This document shows positions 1 to 9,423 of a stretch of DNA of 64,000 nucleotides, in pieces. This DNA is from F1-80-MAGs062 sp046345315 (GTDB lineage: Bacteria > Planctomycetota > Planctomycetia > Planctomycetales > Planctomycetaceae). A program made the translations under genes and the position numbers. The notes beneath the pieces are model-generated. The model saw nothing but the letters and a program-made list of their open reading frames with translations. It searched no databases and had not been told where the DNA came from. The stretch covers positions 13,556 to 77,555 of the forward strand of contig JBKDKA010000048.1 of the NCBI GenBank assembly GCA_046345315.1, given 5' to 3'. The number at the start of each line of letters is the position of its first letter. Within the stretch, counting starts at the first letter, position 1.

Positions 1-723
1 AGCTGGCAGGGGCGACGGATAAAACCCCTGTTTCCCGGCAAGCCGAAGTGCTCGCGGAAGATGCCAGGCCGACGTGATCAATCCGACTCGCACATCGTCT
101 TTCGACTCGCCAAAGCGTTCTCCCAGAGCAATCATTTCCTCGGAAGTGTTTCGACCGCCGAGCTTCTCGATGGCGCTGTCCGGAACTCCCAGCGACGTCA
201 GTATCAGGCGGCTGACTTCGGCAGGATCAACACCACTGGAATCCATTGTCTCGATACGCTGGCCGGTACAGATGAGCTTTTTCGTCAGGCCCTGATGATA
301 CATCTGAGCGGCAAGCAGCATGCGATCGCCGGAACCATTCCCCTGAACCCGGCCGTTGGCTCCGACACCCCCACCGCCACCAAGAAGAACAATGGCTTCA
401 AAGGGCTCCTCTTTGAGCGGATCAATAGTCAGGTAAGGCCCCTCGAGACTTTTTGCCAGCCGATCGGCAACGTAGCCGCTTCCGATGATGCTGAAGATCA
501 TCCAGCAGACCATCAGGCACGCAGCAGCGGCTTTCTGACGGATGGCAACGGCCCACGACGCTGAAAAAAGCAGAAACAGCCAGAGCAGTCCTGCAGGCAT
601 CACGACGATCGTCGCAATCTTTTCTGCAACCATCCGCCCGAGCGCTGCATAAATCGATCCGATTCCCACCAGGCCGGTGATCAGGAATCGAAATCCGACG
701 TTCGCAAACGATGCAGAACTCAT
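1..723 (-). CDS. YdcF/SanA-like DUF218 membrane protein (partial, 3' end outside window)
   Basis: The 241 visible codons read from an ATG at 721-723 leftward off the window edge, so the C-terminus is missing. The N-terminus has three hydrophobic segments (roughly residues 8-25, 35-55 and 60-80), followed by a soluble part starting near residue 105 with the DUF218 strand and glycine run (VLLGGGGGVG). Later come the family's 'TSAWHLPRA' stretch, which resembles the TS.YH..R motif of YdcF/SanA/ElyC, and a conserved TGQR-like turn. Family members are inner-membrane proteins tied to envelope or peptidoglycan-precursor physiology; the reaction is not established. It lies 83 nt downstream of the DUF1501 gene on the same strand and may be the last gene of that transcript. 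The ORF covering 422-784 in another frame is a shadow. Confidence 0.8.
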   Translation of the reverse strand, partial: MSSASFANVGFRFLITGLVGIGSIYAALGRMVAEKIATIVVMPAGLLWLFLLFSASWAVAIRQKAAAACLMVCWMIFSIIGSGYVADRLAKSLEGPYLTIDPLKEEPFEAIVLLGGGGGVGANGRVQGNGSGDRMLLAAQMYHQGLTKKLICTGQRIETMDSSGVDPAEVSRLILTSLGVPDSAIEKLGGRNTSEEMIALGERFGESKDDVRVGLITSAWHLPRALRLAGKQGFYPSPLPA

Positions 724-806
724 TGAACCAACCCGTCATCTTCCGTGAATCATGGATCCGGATCCCGGCCGACAGTTCAGCCACGTCTCTTCTCGACAGG
801 ATCTCA

Positions 807-2255
807 CTACCCCATCAGTTCCGGAATCGGGCGACCGTGATTCACAATCGGCGTCGGTCGTCCGTTGAAGTCGTTAATCAGCGTCTTCGCGGAGTCGATC
901 CCCAGATGATGATAGATCGTGGCAAGGAAGTCCTCGGCACTGCAGATTCTTTCAATTGAGTCTTCACCGCGCTTGTCGGTCGCGCCTATGAACCGTCCGG
1001 TTTCAATACCTCCACCGGCCCAGATGTTGCTGAACGCACGAGGCCAGTGATCGCGACCGGGCTGCTGAGTTCCCGCCGGTGCGCTGGCGTTCCCTTCGCC
1101 CGTACTGGCCGCATAATTGATCTTCGGTGTGCGTCCGAATTCACCGGTCACAACAACCAGAACGCGTTTGTCGAGCCCACGTTCATGGATATCTTCAATC
1201 AGCGCGGAGACCGCCTGATCGTAAGCATGAGCCCGAAACCGCATCGCATCGAACACATGATGATTTACGGCATGATCATCCCAGTTGGCAACGCGACCGC
1301 ACAACGGTCCGTTCAGACTGGTGGTGAGAACTCCCACGCCGGCTTCCACCAGACGTCGAGCCATCAGCAGCTGCTGCCCCCAGGTATTTCGACCATACCG
1401 ATCCCGAACGCGATCCTCTTCTTTTGAAAGATCAAACGCGTCCTTCGTCTTCGGATTCGTCAGCAGTGTCATCGCCTGAGTTTCGAACTCGTCCAGAGCA
1501 CCCAGTTCTCCCTGACGATCGAATGCACGCTCCAACTTGTCGAGATTCTGTCGGAGGCTGGACCGACGCCCGAGCCGGCTCACTTCACTGGAGTCCGTCA
1601 GGCCGATATTTGGAACCGAAAACCCCGGTGCATTCGGGTCACCAGTGACAGAAAATGGCGAATAAGCATCACCCAGATACGCTGGCCCGTTGTACTCCAG
1701 AGGCGGATTGATCCCGACATATTCTGGCAGAATCTCCGACGGATGCCGATTTCCTGCTCTCAGATAATTGGCGACACACATCCAGTCCGGGTAGCGCGGT
1801 TTGGGTTTGTCTCGCGTATCCGGATCTCCCGAGAGCATCTGCATCGATCCCGCCGGATGACCACCTGCCCCCTGACGCATCGATCGAAGCACCGTGAACT
1901 TGTCGGCGATCTTCGCCTGCATCGGAAGAAGTTCCGTGAACTGCATTCCCGGAATCCTGGTGTCGATCGTTCCGAAGGGCCCGCGATAATCGATGGTCGC
2001 GTTGGGCTTGGGGTCGTAGGTGTCGATGTGCGAGCAGCCGCCCGGCTTCCACACCATAATGACGGCTTTCTTCTCGCCGCTCCGGCCCCCGGACAGATCA
2101 CTGCCTTGCACCGCGGAAAGTCGCAGCAGTCCAGGCAGGCTGAGACTGGTGAATCCACCGAGCCCCATCCGAAGAAAACTTCGTCGGCCGGAACTTCCGT
2201 CTCGTCCCGGCCCCGGGCAAAACACTGTCGACGCGTGAAATGAATCGCTCATCAT
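807..2255 (-). CDS. DUF1501 family protein, Tat-exported (operon 1)
   Basis: This 482-aa protein begins at tandem ATGs at 2255 and 2252; an upstream in-frame start at 2318 would add a basic tail that does not look like part of the protein. A twin-arginine signal (RRSFLRMG) and hydrophobic stretch lie at about residues 22-45. The body matches DUF1501, a relative of the sulfatase/alkaline phosphatase superfamily: 'MVWKPGGCSHIDTYDPKP', 'FTVLRSM', 'RYGRNTWGQQ', 'LVVVTGEFGRTPKIN' and 'GRDHWPRAFS'. No sulfatase Cys/Ser formylglycine motif is visible, so calling it a sulfatase would be unsupported. It follows the PPC gene by 87 nt on the same strand. In planctomycetes DUF1501 genes routinely pair with DUF1549/DUF1553 cytochromes; the pathway is unknown. 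The protein probably acts outside the inner membrane. Confidence 0.9.
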   Translation of the reverse strand: MMSDSFHASTVFCPGPGRDGSSGRRSFLRMGLGGFTSLSLPGLLRLSAVQGSDLSGGRSGEKKAVIMVWKPGGCSHIDTYDPKPNATIDYRGPFGTIDTRIPGMQFTELLPMQAKIADKFTVLRSMRQGAGGHPAGSMQMLSGDPDTRDKPKPRYPDWMCVANYLRAGNRHPSEILPEYVGINPPLEYNGPAYLGDAYSPFSVTGDPNAPGFSVPNIGLTDSSEVSRLGRRSSLRQNLDKLERAFDRQGELGALDEFETQAMTLLTNPKTKDAFDLSKEEDRVRDRYGRNTWGQQLLMARRLVEAGVGVLTTSLNGPLCGRVANWDDHAVNHHVFDAMRFRAHAYDQAVSALIEDIHERGLDKRVLVVVTGEFGRTPKINYAASTGEGNASAPAGTQQPGRDHWPRAFSNIWAGGGIETGRFIGATDKRGEDSIERICSAEDFLATIYHHLGIDSAKTLINDFNGRPTPIVNHGRPIPELMG

Positions 2256-2342
2256 CAGAGCCCTGATCTGTCTTCCGAATTTCTTCGGAACGCACCCATG
2301 AAAACGACATGAACTCACCAGCCGATTGGCCGATGAGAATTC

Positions 2343-4640
2343 TTATTTCACCAGTATTCGAATTGGTTCCGAAATCACAATATCCGCTGTGTCGCGTGGC
2401 TGAGCAGCATCAGTCGCAGCTTTCAGTTTTGCTGCAGCTGCCGCTACAGCAGCTTCAGCAGACTGCTTCTTCGCGGTGGCCTCCGCAATCACTCGATCCG
2501 CTTCAGCCTTCTTCTCTGATTCCACACCAGCCAGCGACTCTGTCAGTTTCTGCAGTTCCGCACTGACAGTCGAAGACTGCTCCGAAGCCAGACGATGCTC
2601 CGTCTCCGCAGCGGTGACAGCATTCGGATTGTATCGGTACTTTGCAACCGCACTGCCGTAAAAGGCAATCAGATATTCACCCGGAGGCGTCCCAAGTGCT
2701 TTGGTGTCCAGCACCGCCTCGGAAGCATCGGTTGCCAATGAGATATCAAACTGAGGATTGCCTTCAAACCCGGCGCCCGATGTCTTCAGCTGCAGAACCG
2801 TTCCGGAAAACTCCGATCGTCGGGTGTGAACCAGTGGAATCGTCAGCTTTTCCCCGGCAGGAACTTCGTAGGTCTTCTTCTCAGTGGCTGCAATCGTCAC
2901 CGGAGCAAACTCTGAATCCGTCACAGACACCGGAAGCCCGGTGACAAGGCGGGGACTCGGAATCTCACCCCACGAATCGACGATCGGCCACGCATGAGTG
3001 GCCATGTGGACCGGCCGCTGAGTCTCCACTCCATCAACAAGCGACTTTCCAGAAAACGTCACTTCGCCACAGGTTCGAGGAGCATTCTGATCGGCCGAGA
3101 TCAGCATGATGCCTCTTGTCTTGCCCTTCGGAATTTTCAATCCCTGAGCGGTGACACCATCCGGCAGACCATCCATGACCAGTTCGATATCGCCATCAAA
3201 TCCATCCCGACGGACGGCGACAACTTCCAGAGCCATCGTCATGCCCGCTCGAAGCGCCAGAGGCTTCGACAGTGCATTACGGTCACCATTCCGGAGCTCC
3301 ATGTGCAAGCCCCAGGCGGCCACAGCAAAATCCGGCGCGGCTTTTCGAATGACCAGTCGATAAACGTTTCGTTTGTCGTTTCGAGTTCCACCGAAGAGAT
3401 CCGTCAGCTGCAGGCGGTACCGACCGTCCTGCGGAATTTCGAGCTTTCCGATAATGTCCGGCGATCCACCATCATACGGAGGACCGTCGTAGGCGTACCC
3501 GTTACTTGATGGTCGGATCGGAGCTGCAATATCGGTGAATTCAGCAACGTCAGTCACCTTCTGTTCTGAACCTTCACCGACCACCTGCTGAACAATCACG
3601 GAGGCATCCGTCGGTCGACCGAGACGCTCGGAAGCGACCTCAACCCACCAGACGTCTCCCTTCGCTGCAGTGAACTCGAACACATCCACATCCGCAGCAG
3701 GGAAGAAGCTTCCTGAAACATCACAGGGCAACGTTACCTGCTGAATATGTTCGACATCGTTGTTGGGCTCCGTTTCTGCCACGGCCGCAGTTGCTGGCAG
3801 TCCTGCCGGTGGCCACGAAAACGAACTTACCGTTCGTGTCGAGGCAAACTGAGGCAGGGGAGCCTCCGCCGACAGTTCCTGAAGGGACAGCCGATAGTAA
3901 AACGCGGGGCCACCCTTGAATGTCAGTTCGTGAACCTTGATCGTATGGCGACCATCCGCCTGAGCCACAAAGTCCAGCGTGCCGCCACGTCGCTCCACAA
4001 CCAGATCCTGTCCCGCAGAGTCACCGATGATCAGGACCGCATCAAGCTTCGAATCAATCCCGCGTGACGCCACATTCACGACATATCGATGGCCCTTCAC
4101 AGCATCGAATGAATAATAATCAACCGCCCGATTGGTCATCACAGCATTGCAGATGGAGTTCACCGGGATCGCCATCGCTGTGGCCAGCGTGGTGTTCGGC
4201 GCGGTCTGAACAACTTCCGGCAGAGTATCCACACAGAAGACTCGGGATGATGTGATACCAAGCCGAGTCATCAGTCTGGCTTCATGAATTCCCGGGGGGC
4301 AATCGGCTGCGATGGTCACGACCCATCGATCAGGAACTGCAACACCAGCCGCGTCAGTCTTTCTTACTGCGGTCAGCCCCGGGTGAGTGAATCGCAACTC
4401 CGTGGCATCTTCGACATTCTCCCCCGTGACAACAATCTCAACCTGTGTTCCGACTCGACCGCCCATTGGCATTGTTGTGAGCAGTCTCGGCAGCGGAAGA
4501 CAGACCGACTGAGCATGCACGGATGCAGAGCCGAAAACAGCGACGCTGAGACAACCAACAAGCATCAGTGCCTGTGGACTGAGTTTCGCCAGAGTTTCAG
4601 CAATGCGATCAGCTATGCGATAGTGAATCAAACGCGCCAT
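2343..4640 (-). CDS. PPC-domain secreted protein (operon 1)
   Basis: This 765-aa protein has a signal peptide (hydrophobic LMLVGCLSVAVFGSASVHA, about residues 23-42). It then has Ig-like or TIG-like beta segments and at least two pre-peptidase C-terminal (PPC) type segments, with phrases such as 'YYSFDAVKGHRYVV' and 'DVDVFEFTAAKGDVWWVEV'. The C-terminal 100 residues are an Ala/Glu/Lys-rich helix, probably coiled coil. The ATG at 4640 places the signal peptide normally; 4679 is an alternative. The longest frame start (4736) would run into the hairpin repeat at 4711-4782, so I reject it. It sits between the DUF1549/1553 and DUF1501 genes on the same strand. The role is inferred as an extracytoplasmic binding or scaffold protein; no catalytic motif is visible. 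A paralogue lies at 21740-24226. Confidence 0.85.
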   Translation of the reverse strand: MARLIHYRIADRIAETLAKLSPQALMLVGCLSVAVFGSASVHAQSVCLPLPRLLTTMPMGGRVGTQVEIVVTGENVEDATELRFTHPGLTAVRKTDAAGVAVPDRWVVTIAADCPPGIHEARLMTRLGITSSRVFCVDTLPEVVQTAPNTTLATAMAIPVNSICNAVMTNRAVDYYSFDAVKGHRYVVNVASRGIDSKLDAVLIIGDSAGQDLVVERRGGTLDFVAQADGRHTIKVHELTFKGGPAFYYRLSLQELSAEAPLPQFASTRTVSSFSWPPAGLPATAAVAETEPNNDVEHIQQVTLPCDVSGSFFPAADVDVFEFTAAKGDVWWVEVASERLGRPTDASVIVQQVVGEGSEQKVTDVAEFTDIAAPIRPSSNGYAYDGPPYDGGSPDIIGKLEIPQDGRYRLQLTDLFGGTRNDKRNVYRLVIRKAAPDFAVAAWGLHMELRNGDRNALSKPLALRAGMTMALEVVAVRRDGFDGDIELVMDGLPDGVTAQGLKIPKGKTRGIMLISADQNAPRTCGEVTFSGKSLVDGVETQRPVHMATHAWPIVDSWGEIPSPRLVTGLPVSVTDSEFAPVTIAATEKKTYEVPAGEKLTIPLVHTRRSEFSGTVLQLKTSGAGFEGNPQFDISLATDASEAVLDTKALGTPPGEYLIAFYGSAVAKYRYNPNAVTAAETEHRLASEQSSTVSAELQKLTESLAGVESEKKAEADRVIAEATAKKQSAEAAVAAAAAKLKAATDAAQPRDTADIVISEPIRILVK

Positions 4641-4710
4641 CGTATGTCTCGATATCAGTTGTCTGGAATTGTTCGTCATCACGGACAGATTCCCGTTTTG
4701 GATTTTCAGA

Positions 4711-4782
4711 GGCTCCGACAAAACCGGGACAGGCACCCTTCAACCAACGTGTGCTCGGGAGCCAGCCCCGGTTTTGTCAGCC
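4711..4782. repeat. Hairpin repeat family B, copy 1
   Basis: Imperfect inverted repeat: the left arm contains CAAAACCGGGACAGGCACCC and the right arm GGGAGCCAGCCCCGGTTTTG. Outer TCCGACAAAACC / GGTTTTGTCAGCC pairing extends the stem. It lies in the 152-nt gap between the DUF1549/1553 stop and the PPC start. Same family as 8420-8510, 10234-10317, 50978-51064 and 54162-54245. Confidence 0.85.
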
Positions 4783-4792
4783 TTATCTTTAG

Positions 4793-7093
4793 TCAATGAT
4801 TGAACAGAAATTCTTTTGAGTTGATCAGAGCCCAGATCAGGTCCTGAAAATTGTCTGTCGCAGCACGAACGGGATCCACCGGATTCCCGGACGCATCCAG
4901 TCGAGGCTCCGACAGATAATCGATCGCCGTTTTCAGTTCATCCGGCCGCGGCTCACGGGAGAATGCAACGAGGTATACTTCCCGAACGCGATCTTCCAGC
5001 GGCTGATCCGATTTCGAAAGCTTGTCAGCTCGACCACCAGCCACAGCCAATTTCCCTTTGATGTCCGCAGCGTTCATAAGATGCAGGCTTTGAGCGAGAC
5101 TCGATGACTGCACTCGTTCACACTCGCAGACGCTCTCGTTTTCCGGCCGACCGAAGACCTTGAGAAATGGCGAGGCGTTGTTATAGCTGTTATCCGGAAG
5201 CGCGACGGCTCGTGTACCCGCAGGAAGATTCGGAAAATCCGTCTGAGCTCCTGTCAGATCATCCATCGCATCCAGCATGACCTCAGCCTGCAGTCGCCTC
5301 GGATAGAATCGCGAATAATTCTGCTGATCGGCCACGTTGTGGTCGTTCGGATCAGAACTGAGCTGATACGCGTGCGACTGCGTCAGCACTTTCACCAGCT
5401 GCTTCAGATCAAAACCGCTTTCGATGAACTGCTTCTCAAGAGCCGCCAGAAGCTCCGGGTTCGTTGGGGGGTTTGTATCCCGAATGTCGTCTTCCGGTTC
5501 AATGAGACCGCGTCGAAAGAAGTGCTTCCAGTAACGGTTTACGAGGGCTCTGGCAAAAAACGGATTGGAGGGAGAACTCATCCAGTCCGCAAGCTTCAGT
5601 CGAGGATCCTCGTCAGCGGCAATCGCTGGAATCTGATCTCCCAGAGCCGCAGGCTTCAACGCGATTCCGGTCCGAATGTTGGTCGACACGGCAATTCCGC
5701 GTTTGTGAAAAATCAGATCTTCACCGCGAGTCGCTGACGGTTTTCGACCAACCTGAGAGAAAAACGCCGACAGCCCGTAGTAGTCATCCTGGCTCCAGCG
5801 TTCAAACGGATGATGATGACACTGAGCACACTGCATGCGGACACCGAGAAACAACTGAGCCACATCTTCCAGCTGCTGCTTCGGTTCTTTGACTCGCTTG
5901 TACCAGGCAACCGGCGGATTCGCGATCACTGTCCCTGTCGCTGCCAGCAGTTCGCGAACGAACTGGTCATAAGGTTTATTGGCCAGCAGGCTGTCTCGCA
6001 CCCAGGCATGAAATGCAAAGTTTGAAGTCAGGTCGCTGGCGTCATCGCGGCGATTCTTCAGCAGCGCCGTCCATTTGTTGGCAAAATAGTCTGCGTAATC
6101 CGGCGTCCTCAGAAGCGAATCAATCAGTTCTTCTCGTTTCTGCGGACTGGTGCTGTCCAGAAACGCTCGAGATTCCTCAGGCGTCGGCAACCTCGCGGCA
6201 ATGTCCAGAGTGACACGTCGAATGAACGTGGCATCGTCGCAGACGGGTGATGGTGGAATTCCGATTTCCTTCAGATTCGCAAAGACAAGATCGTCAATGA
6301 AGTTCTTTGACGGTGGAACGGTTTCCACCGGAGCCCCCAGAGGCACCGAAGCGTTGAAGACCGCCACGCGACCCTGATATCGAACCATGACCGCGACTTT
6401 ACCCGGCAGATCAAGAATCCGAACAACACCGCGTTCGTCGACTTCGGCCATCGCTCGATCGTTCGACTCAAACAGCGCTCGAGCCGTCACGTCTCGCTCC
6501 GATCCGTCCGAATACTTTGCGATCGCTTTGAGCGGTTGTTCGGCCCCTCGCTGCACAGTGCCGCGGTTCGGTTGGACTTCAAACGATGTCAGCTTCGCTG
6601 CGTGATCACCATCCCATTGAGCACCCTGATGAATCCAGTTCAGAAGGCTCTGATAAGCTTCGGAGTCTCTCCCCATTCTGGCACCACCACCATGCGGCAT
6701 CTGACCAGACGCTTTTCGCAGCAGAAGACTCTGTTCAGGAGATGCAGCGAACAGCCTTCGCCCGCGATTCTCTTTGACCAGATGTTCGAAGTCTTCTGCC
6801 GGTTCAAAGCCCAGAAGTGACAACTGAAACCCGTTCTGGCCTCCCCCTGCCTTGGCGTGACAGACACCCATGTTGCATCCGGACTTGGTCAGCCACGGCA
6901 CCACGTCGTTCACGAAACTGGCAGACTTCTCCGCACCTTCAGACGAAGCTGTCGAAGTCGCATTCGCCGGTTCCTCAGACTGCAGCGGCTCAGGCATCAG
7001 ACCCTGAGTCAGGATCAGACTGCAGACAACGACCAGAAAGCTGCGGAAGGTGGAACGCGCGACGATCGGTCTGAATGGGAGGATTCTTGCCAT
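4793..7093 (-). CDS. DUF1549/DUF1553 domain protein with planctomycete cytochrome-like N-terminus (operon 1)
   Basis: This 766-aa secreted protein starts at the ATG at 7093, which puts a hydrophobic signal (FRSFLVVVCSLILTQG) right after a basic N-region. The in-frame extension to 7366 adds a second hydrophobic stretch and is unlikely. Residues 60-150 carry the c-heme-like 'SGCNMGVCHAK' (CxxxxCH) and 'MPHGGGARM' segments. A bacterial Ig-like (Big_2) segment follows at about 175-255 ('AKYSDGSERDVT'), then DUF1549 with 'MQCAQCHHHPFERW', and DUF1553 up to the C-terminus ('LINSKEFLFNH'). Such proteins are thought to be extracytoplasmic heme or electron-transfer proteins; function is unproven. It is the first gene of the minus-strand run DUF1549/1553, PPC, DUF1501, and is paralogous to 19102-21582. 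Confidence 0.9.
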   Translation of the reverse strand: MARILPFRPIVARSTFRSFLVVVCSLILTQGLMPEPLQSEEPANATSTASSEGAEKSASFVNDVVPWLTKSGCNMGVCHAKAGGGQNGFQLSLLGFEPAEDFEHLVKENRGRRLFAASPEQSLLLRKASGQMPHGGGARMGRDSEAYQSLLNWIHQGAQWDGDHAAKLTSFEVQPNRGTVQRGAEQPLKAIAKYSDGSERDVTARALFESNDRAMAEVDERGVVRILDLPGKVAVMVRYQGRVAVFNASVPLGAPVETVPPSKNFIDDLVFANLKEIGIPPSPVCDDATFIRRVTLDIAARLPTPEESRAFLDSTSPQKREELIDSLLRTPDYADYFANKWTALLKNRRDDASDLTSNFAFHAWVRDSLLANKPYDQFVRELLAATGTVIANPPVAWYKRVKEPKQQLEDVAQLFLGVRMQCAQCHHHPFERWSQDDYYGLSAFFSQVGRKPSATRGEDLIFHKRGIAVSTNIRTGIALKPAALGDQIPAIAADEDPRLKLADWMSSPSNPFFARALVNRYWKHFFRRGLIEPEDDIRDTNPPTNPELLAALEKQFIESGFDLKQLVKVLTQSHAYQLSSDPNDHNVADQQNYSRFYPRRLQAEVMLDAMDDLTGAQTDFPNLPAGTRAVALPDNSYNNASPFLKVFGRPENESVCECERVQSSSLAQSLHLMNAADIKGKLAVAGGRADKLSKSDQPLEDRVREVYLVAFSREPRPDELKTAIDYLSEPRLDASGNPVDPVRAATDNFQDLIWALINSKEFLFNH

Positions 7094-7742
7094 AGTCACA
7101 CGCAGGCACTGAATTCGAGGGTGGGAGGTTTCTGAGATTGCTGGCGAAGCAGAAACAGTGAACCGGTGAGCGTTCTCAGGATGGCGATTCAGGAGCAAAA
7201 ACAACACCGTACGCAGACCATTCATGATAAAAACTACCACGCCAGGGAGTCCATCGCCAGAATCGCTCTCAATTTGCTTCCGGCCAAATTCCTTCTGTGA
7301 CGGCGGAATCGATTGTTTCAGGATTGCATTTGGGACGCTTTCAGGCATCACCGGAGTGCTCTGCATCCCCTTCGGGCAGCATTTCTGCGAGTGACCAGCA
7401 AATCACCGAATCTGTGCCCGCTTCCCGTGCGCCTGGTGCCAGTTCCCGTCGCCCGTGTGCCCGCTTCCCATCGCCCCTGTGCCTGCTTCCCGTCGGCCTC
7501 GTGCCGGCGGAAGCCATAATTGACAGCTACCGCCAGCAACAAAAACAATTTCGTGCCCCCAGCTCTCCGTCCGGTTCATCCGGGCGGAAGCAGCGACGCA
7601 CCTTAACGCCGCAGAACCGAAATTCCCGGATTTCCCGTGACAGGCTGGTTGCAGCTTTGTTCTGTGCAGGCGTTCCCGATAAACTCCCGAGCTCTGAAAC
7701 TGACTGTCAATCTGTTCTGTTCGGTGTCGGGTCCTGCAATCT
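7094..7742. other. Divergent intergenic region (649 nt)
   Basis: This spacer lies between the minus-strand cytochrome operon and the plus-strand fabZ-like gene, so it should hold both promoters; I cannot place them with confidence. It contains the short tandem repeat at 7414-7500. ORFs here have no recognisable domain and overlap the repeat, so I do not call genes. Confidence 0.5.
7414..7500. repeat. Four ~22-bp imperfect tandem repeats
   Basis: Units of 21-22 bp, each starting GTGCC and containing TTCCC, run back to back (GTGCCCGCTTCCCGTGCGCC, GTGCCAGTTCCCGTCGCCC, and so on), ending just before 7501. Seen directly. No coding frame in it is convincing. Confidence 0.75.
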
Positions 7743-8225
7743 ATGAAATTTTGTCTGGTCGATCGGATCGTGGAGCTTCGTCCGGGTGAAAGCATTCGGA
7801 CCATCAAGAACGTGTCGCTCGCGGAAGAATACCTTCAGGATCATTTCCCGGGGTTTTCCATCCTGCCGGGAGTTCTGATGGTGGAATCCATGGTGCAGAC
7901 CTGTGCGTGGTTGTCACGAGTCACCGACAACTTCCTGTACAGCACAATTCTTCTGAAGCAGGCGAAAGCCGTCAAATTCAACAACTTTCTCAAGCCAGGC
8001 CAGACACTCGAAGTGTCAGCCACTCTGAAGAAGGCTGACGAACAGACTGCTGAGTTTATGGCATCCGGAACTGTCAACGGCGAATCAGCGGTGAGCGCTC
8101 GACTGGTGCTCTCCCGCGAAAACCTGGCAAGTCGTAATCCTCAGCTTTCAGACAACGATCAGCGAATGATCACAGCGATGCGCGAACTTTACCAACAGAT
8201 CCGTGCTCCCGAAATCGCCGTCTAA
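7743..8225 (+). CDS. FabZ-like 3-hydroxyacyl-ACP dehydratase
   Basis: This 160-aa protein has the hot-dog dehydratase signature at residues 33-50: 'DHFPGF' followed by 'LPGVLMVESM', giving the conserved His and Glu of FabZ in the usual spacing. Length matches FabZ (about 140-160 aa). The expected role is dehydration of 3-hydroxyacyl-ACP in the cytoplasm during fatty acid elongation. The C-terminal 25 residues are an extra polar helix. fabG follows 318 nt downstream on the same strand, but two hairpin repeats separate them, so co-transcription is uncertain. Planctomycetes often carry several FabZ-like proteins, so this may be a paralogue serving a special lipid rather than the main FabZ; hence no gene symbol. 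Confidence 0.85.
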   Translation: MKFCLVDRIVELRPGESIRTIKNVSLAEEYLQDHFPGFSILPGVLMVESMVQTCAWLSRVTDNFLYSTILLKQAKAVKFNNFLKPGQTLEVSATLKKADEQTAEFMASGTVNGESAVSARLVLSRENLASRNPQLSDNDQRMITAMRELYQQIRAPEIAV

Positions 8226-8272
8226 TGCATTGTCAGTCAACAAATGATGGAAAACGAAAGTTGGTTCCTGTG

Positions 8273-8327
8273 TGCCACTGGCTATGCCAGTGTTTTTGAA
8301 CCAACAGCACTGGCATAGCCAGTGGCA
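8273..8327. repeat. Hairpin repeat family C, copy 1
   Basis: Near-perfect inverted repeat: TGCCACTGGCTATGCCAGTG at 8273-8292 pairs with CACTGGCATAGCCAGTGGCA at 8308-8327; the loop is TTTTTGAACCAACAG. The trailing ATCAATGGATCGTTACAGAG resembles the flank of the copies near 31306 and 51076. It lies 48 nt after the fabZ-like stop and could also act in 3' end formation (inference). Confidence 0.9.
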
Positions 8328-8419
8328 AATATCAATGGATCGTTACAGAGCAATATTCTGACCCTCGAAACACGTCGTACTGTTCGCGACCAATGAATAT
8401 CTGACTAACCTGATTGAGA

Positions 8420-8510
8420 GGCTCTGACAAAACCGGGACTGGCTCCAGTCAAACAATAATGTTCCTGCAATTTCAGCAGACGCAATGGTGCCTGTCCCGG
8501 TTTTGTCAGG
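8420..8510. repeat. Hairpin repeat family B, copy 2
   Basis: Inverted repeat with left arm GCTCTGACAAAACCGGGACT and right arm TGTCCCGGTTTTGTCAGG. It ends 33 nt before the fabG ATG, so it probably lies in or next to the fabG 5' region. Confidence 0.9.
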
Positions 8511-8543
8511 CGCGTGGTTTCTATTTTACTGAGGACTGATCTG

Positions 8544-9296
8544 ATGACTGTTCAGGGGCGAGTGGCTCTGGTAACCGGTGGAAGTCGAGGCATTGGGCGC
8601 GCGATCGTGGAGTCACTGGCTGCGAACGGTGCGAAGGTAGCATTCGTTTACAATTCCAATGCTGCCGCAGCGGAGCAGGTCGTCGCAGAACTGGCCGCAA
8701 AGGGCCATGAAGTGTGGGCGATTCAGGCGGATGTGAAATCCAAACCGGCCGCTGACAAAGTGATCGCCGATGTCGTTGAAAAATGGGGAAAGATCGAAAT
8801 CCTCGTCAACAACGCCGGCATCATCCGCGACGGTCTGCTCGCCACGATGGACGCTCAGCAGTGGCAGGATGTCATCGACACCAATCTGACCAGCGTCTTC
8901 AACTTCTGCCAGGCTGCGACACGACAGATGATGTCACAGCGATATGGCCGCATCATTAACATGTCGAGTGTGGCGGCAGACGTTTCCAATCCGGGTCAGG
9001 CCAACTACGCAGCCAGCAAGGGCGGCGTTGAAGGGTTCACTCGCTGTATCGCCACCGAACTGGCTCGCCGTGGAATCACCGCCAACGCGGTGGCTCCCGG
9101 GTTCATCGAAACCGACATGACCGAAGCCGTAGTGAACGCCGCCGGTGATGAGATCAAGAAGAAGATTCCCGTCCGACGCCTGGGCGCACCCGACGATATC
9201 GCCAATGCCGTTCTGTTCTTCGCTGCCAATGAGTCTTCCTACGTGACCGGTCAGATTCTGAAAGTCGACGGCGGATTGACACTCGGAGGTCTCTGA
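8544..9296 (+). CDS. fabG: 3-oxoacyl-ACP reductase FabG
   Basis: This 250-aa short-chain dehydrogenase has all family marks: the NADPH site 'TGGSRGIGRAI' near residue 11, 'NNAGI' near 90, catalytic Ser in 'NMSSVAA', 'YAASKGG' (Tyr and Lys) near 153, and 'APGFIETDMT' near 185, ending 'VDGGLTLGG'. It reduces 3-oxoacyl-ACP to 3-hydroxyacyl-ACP in fatty acid synthesis. I chose the ATG at 8544 because it gives the standard N-terminus 'MTVQGRVALVTGG' and lies 7-8 nt after a GAGGA-like site; the frame start at 8514 overlaps the repeat. The upstream fabZ-like gene suggests a small fatty acid cluster, although no acyl carrier protein gene is visible next to it. Confidence 0.92.
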   Translation: MTVQGRVALVTGGSRGIGRAIVESLAANGAKVAFVYNSNAAAAEQVVAELAAKGHEVWAIQADVKSKPAADKVIADVVEKWGKIEILVNNAGIIRDGLLATMDAQQWQDVIDTNLTSVFNFCQAATRQMMSQRYGRIINMSSVAADVSNPGQANYAASKGGVEGFTRCIATELARRGITANAVAPGFIETDMTEAVVNAAGDEIKKKIPVRRLGAPDDIANAVLFFAANESSYVTGQILKVDGGLTLGGL

Positions 9297-9423
9297 TCCG
9301 ACGACAGACGGTTGAACACACGAAGCCCGACGGGAAAACATCAGGAGCGGTCAGGTTCGCTCCTGATGGATGTTGATCCTGAATCGGTCGAATCAGAACT
9401 CACCGGCCCGGGCGGAGGTGTGT

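Noticed and set aside
4641..4736. Longer N-terminus of the PPC protein
   Set aside because: Its first codons lie in hairpin repeat B; the signal peptide fits the ATG at 4640.
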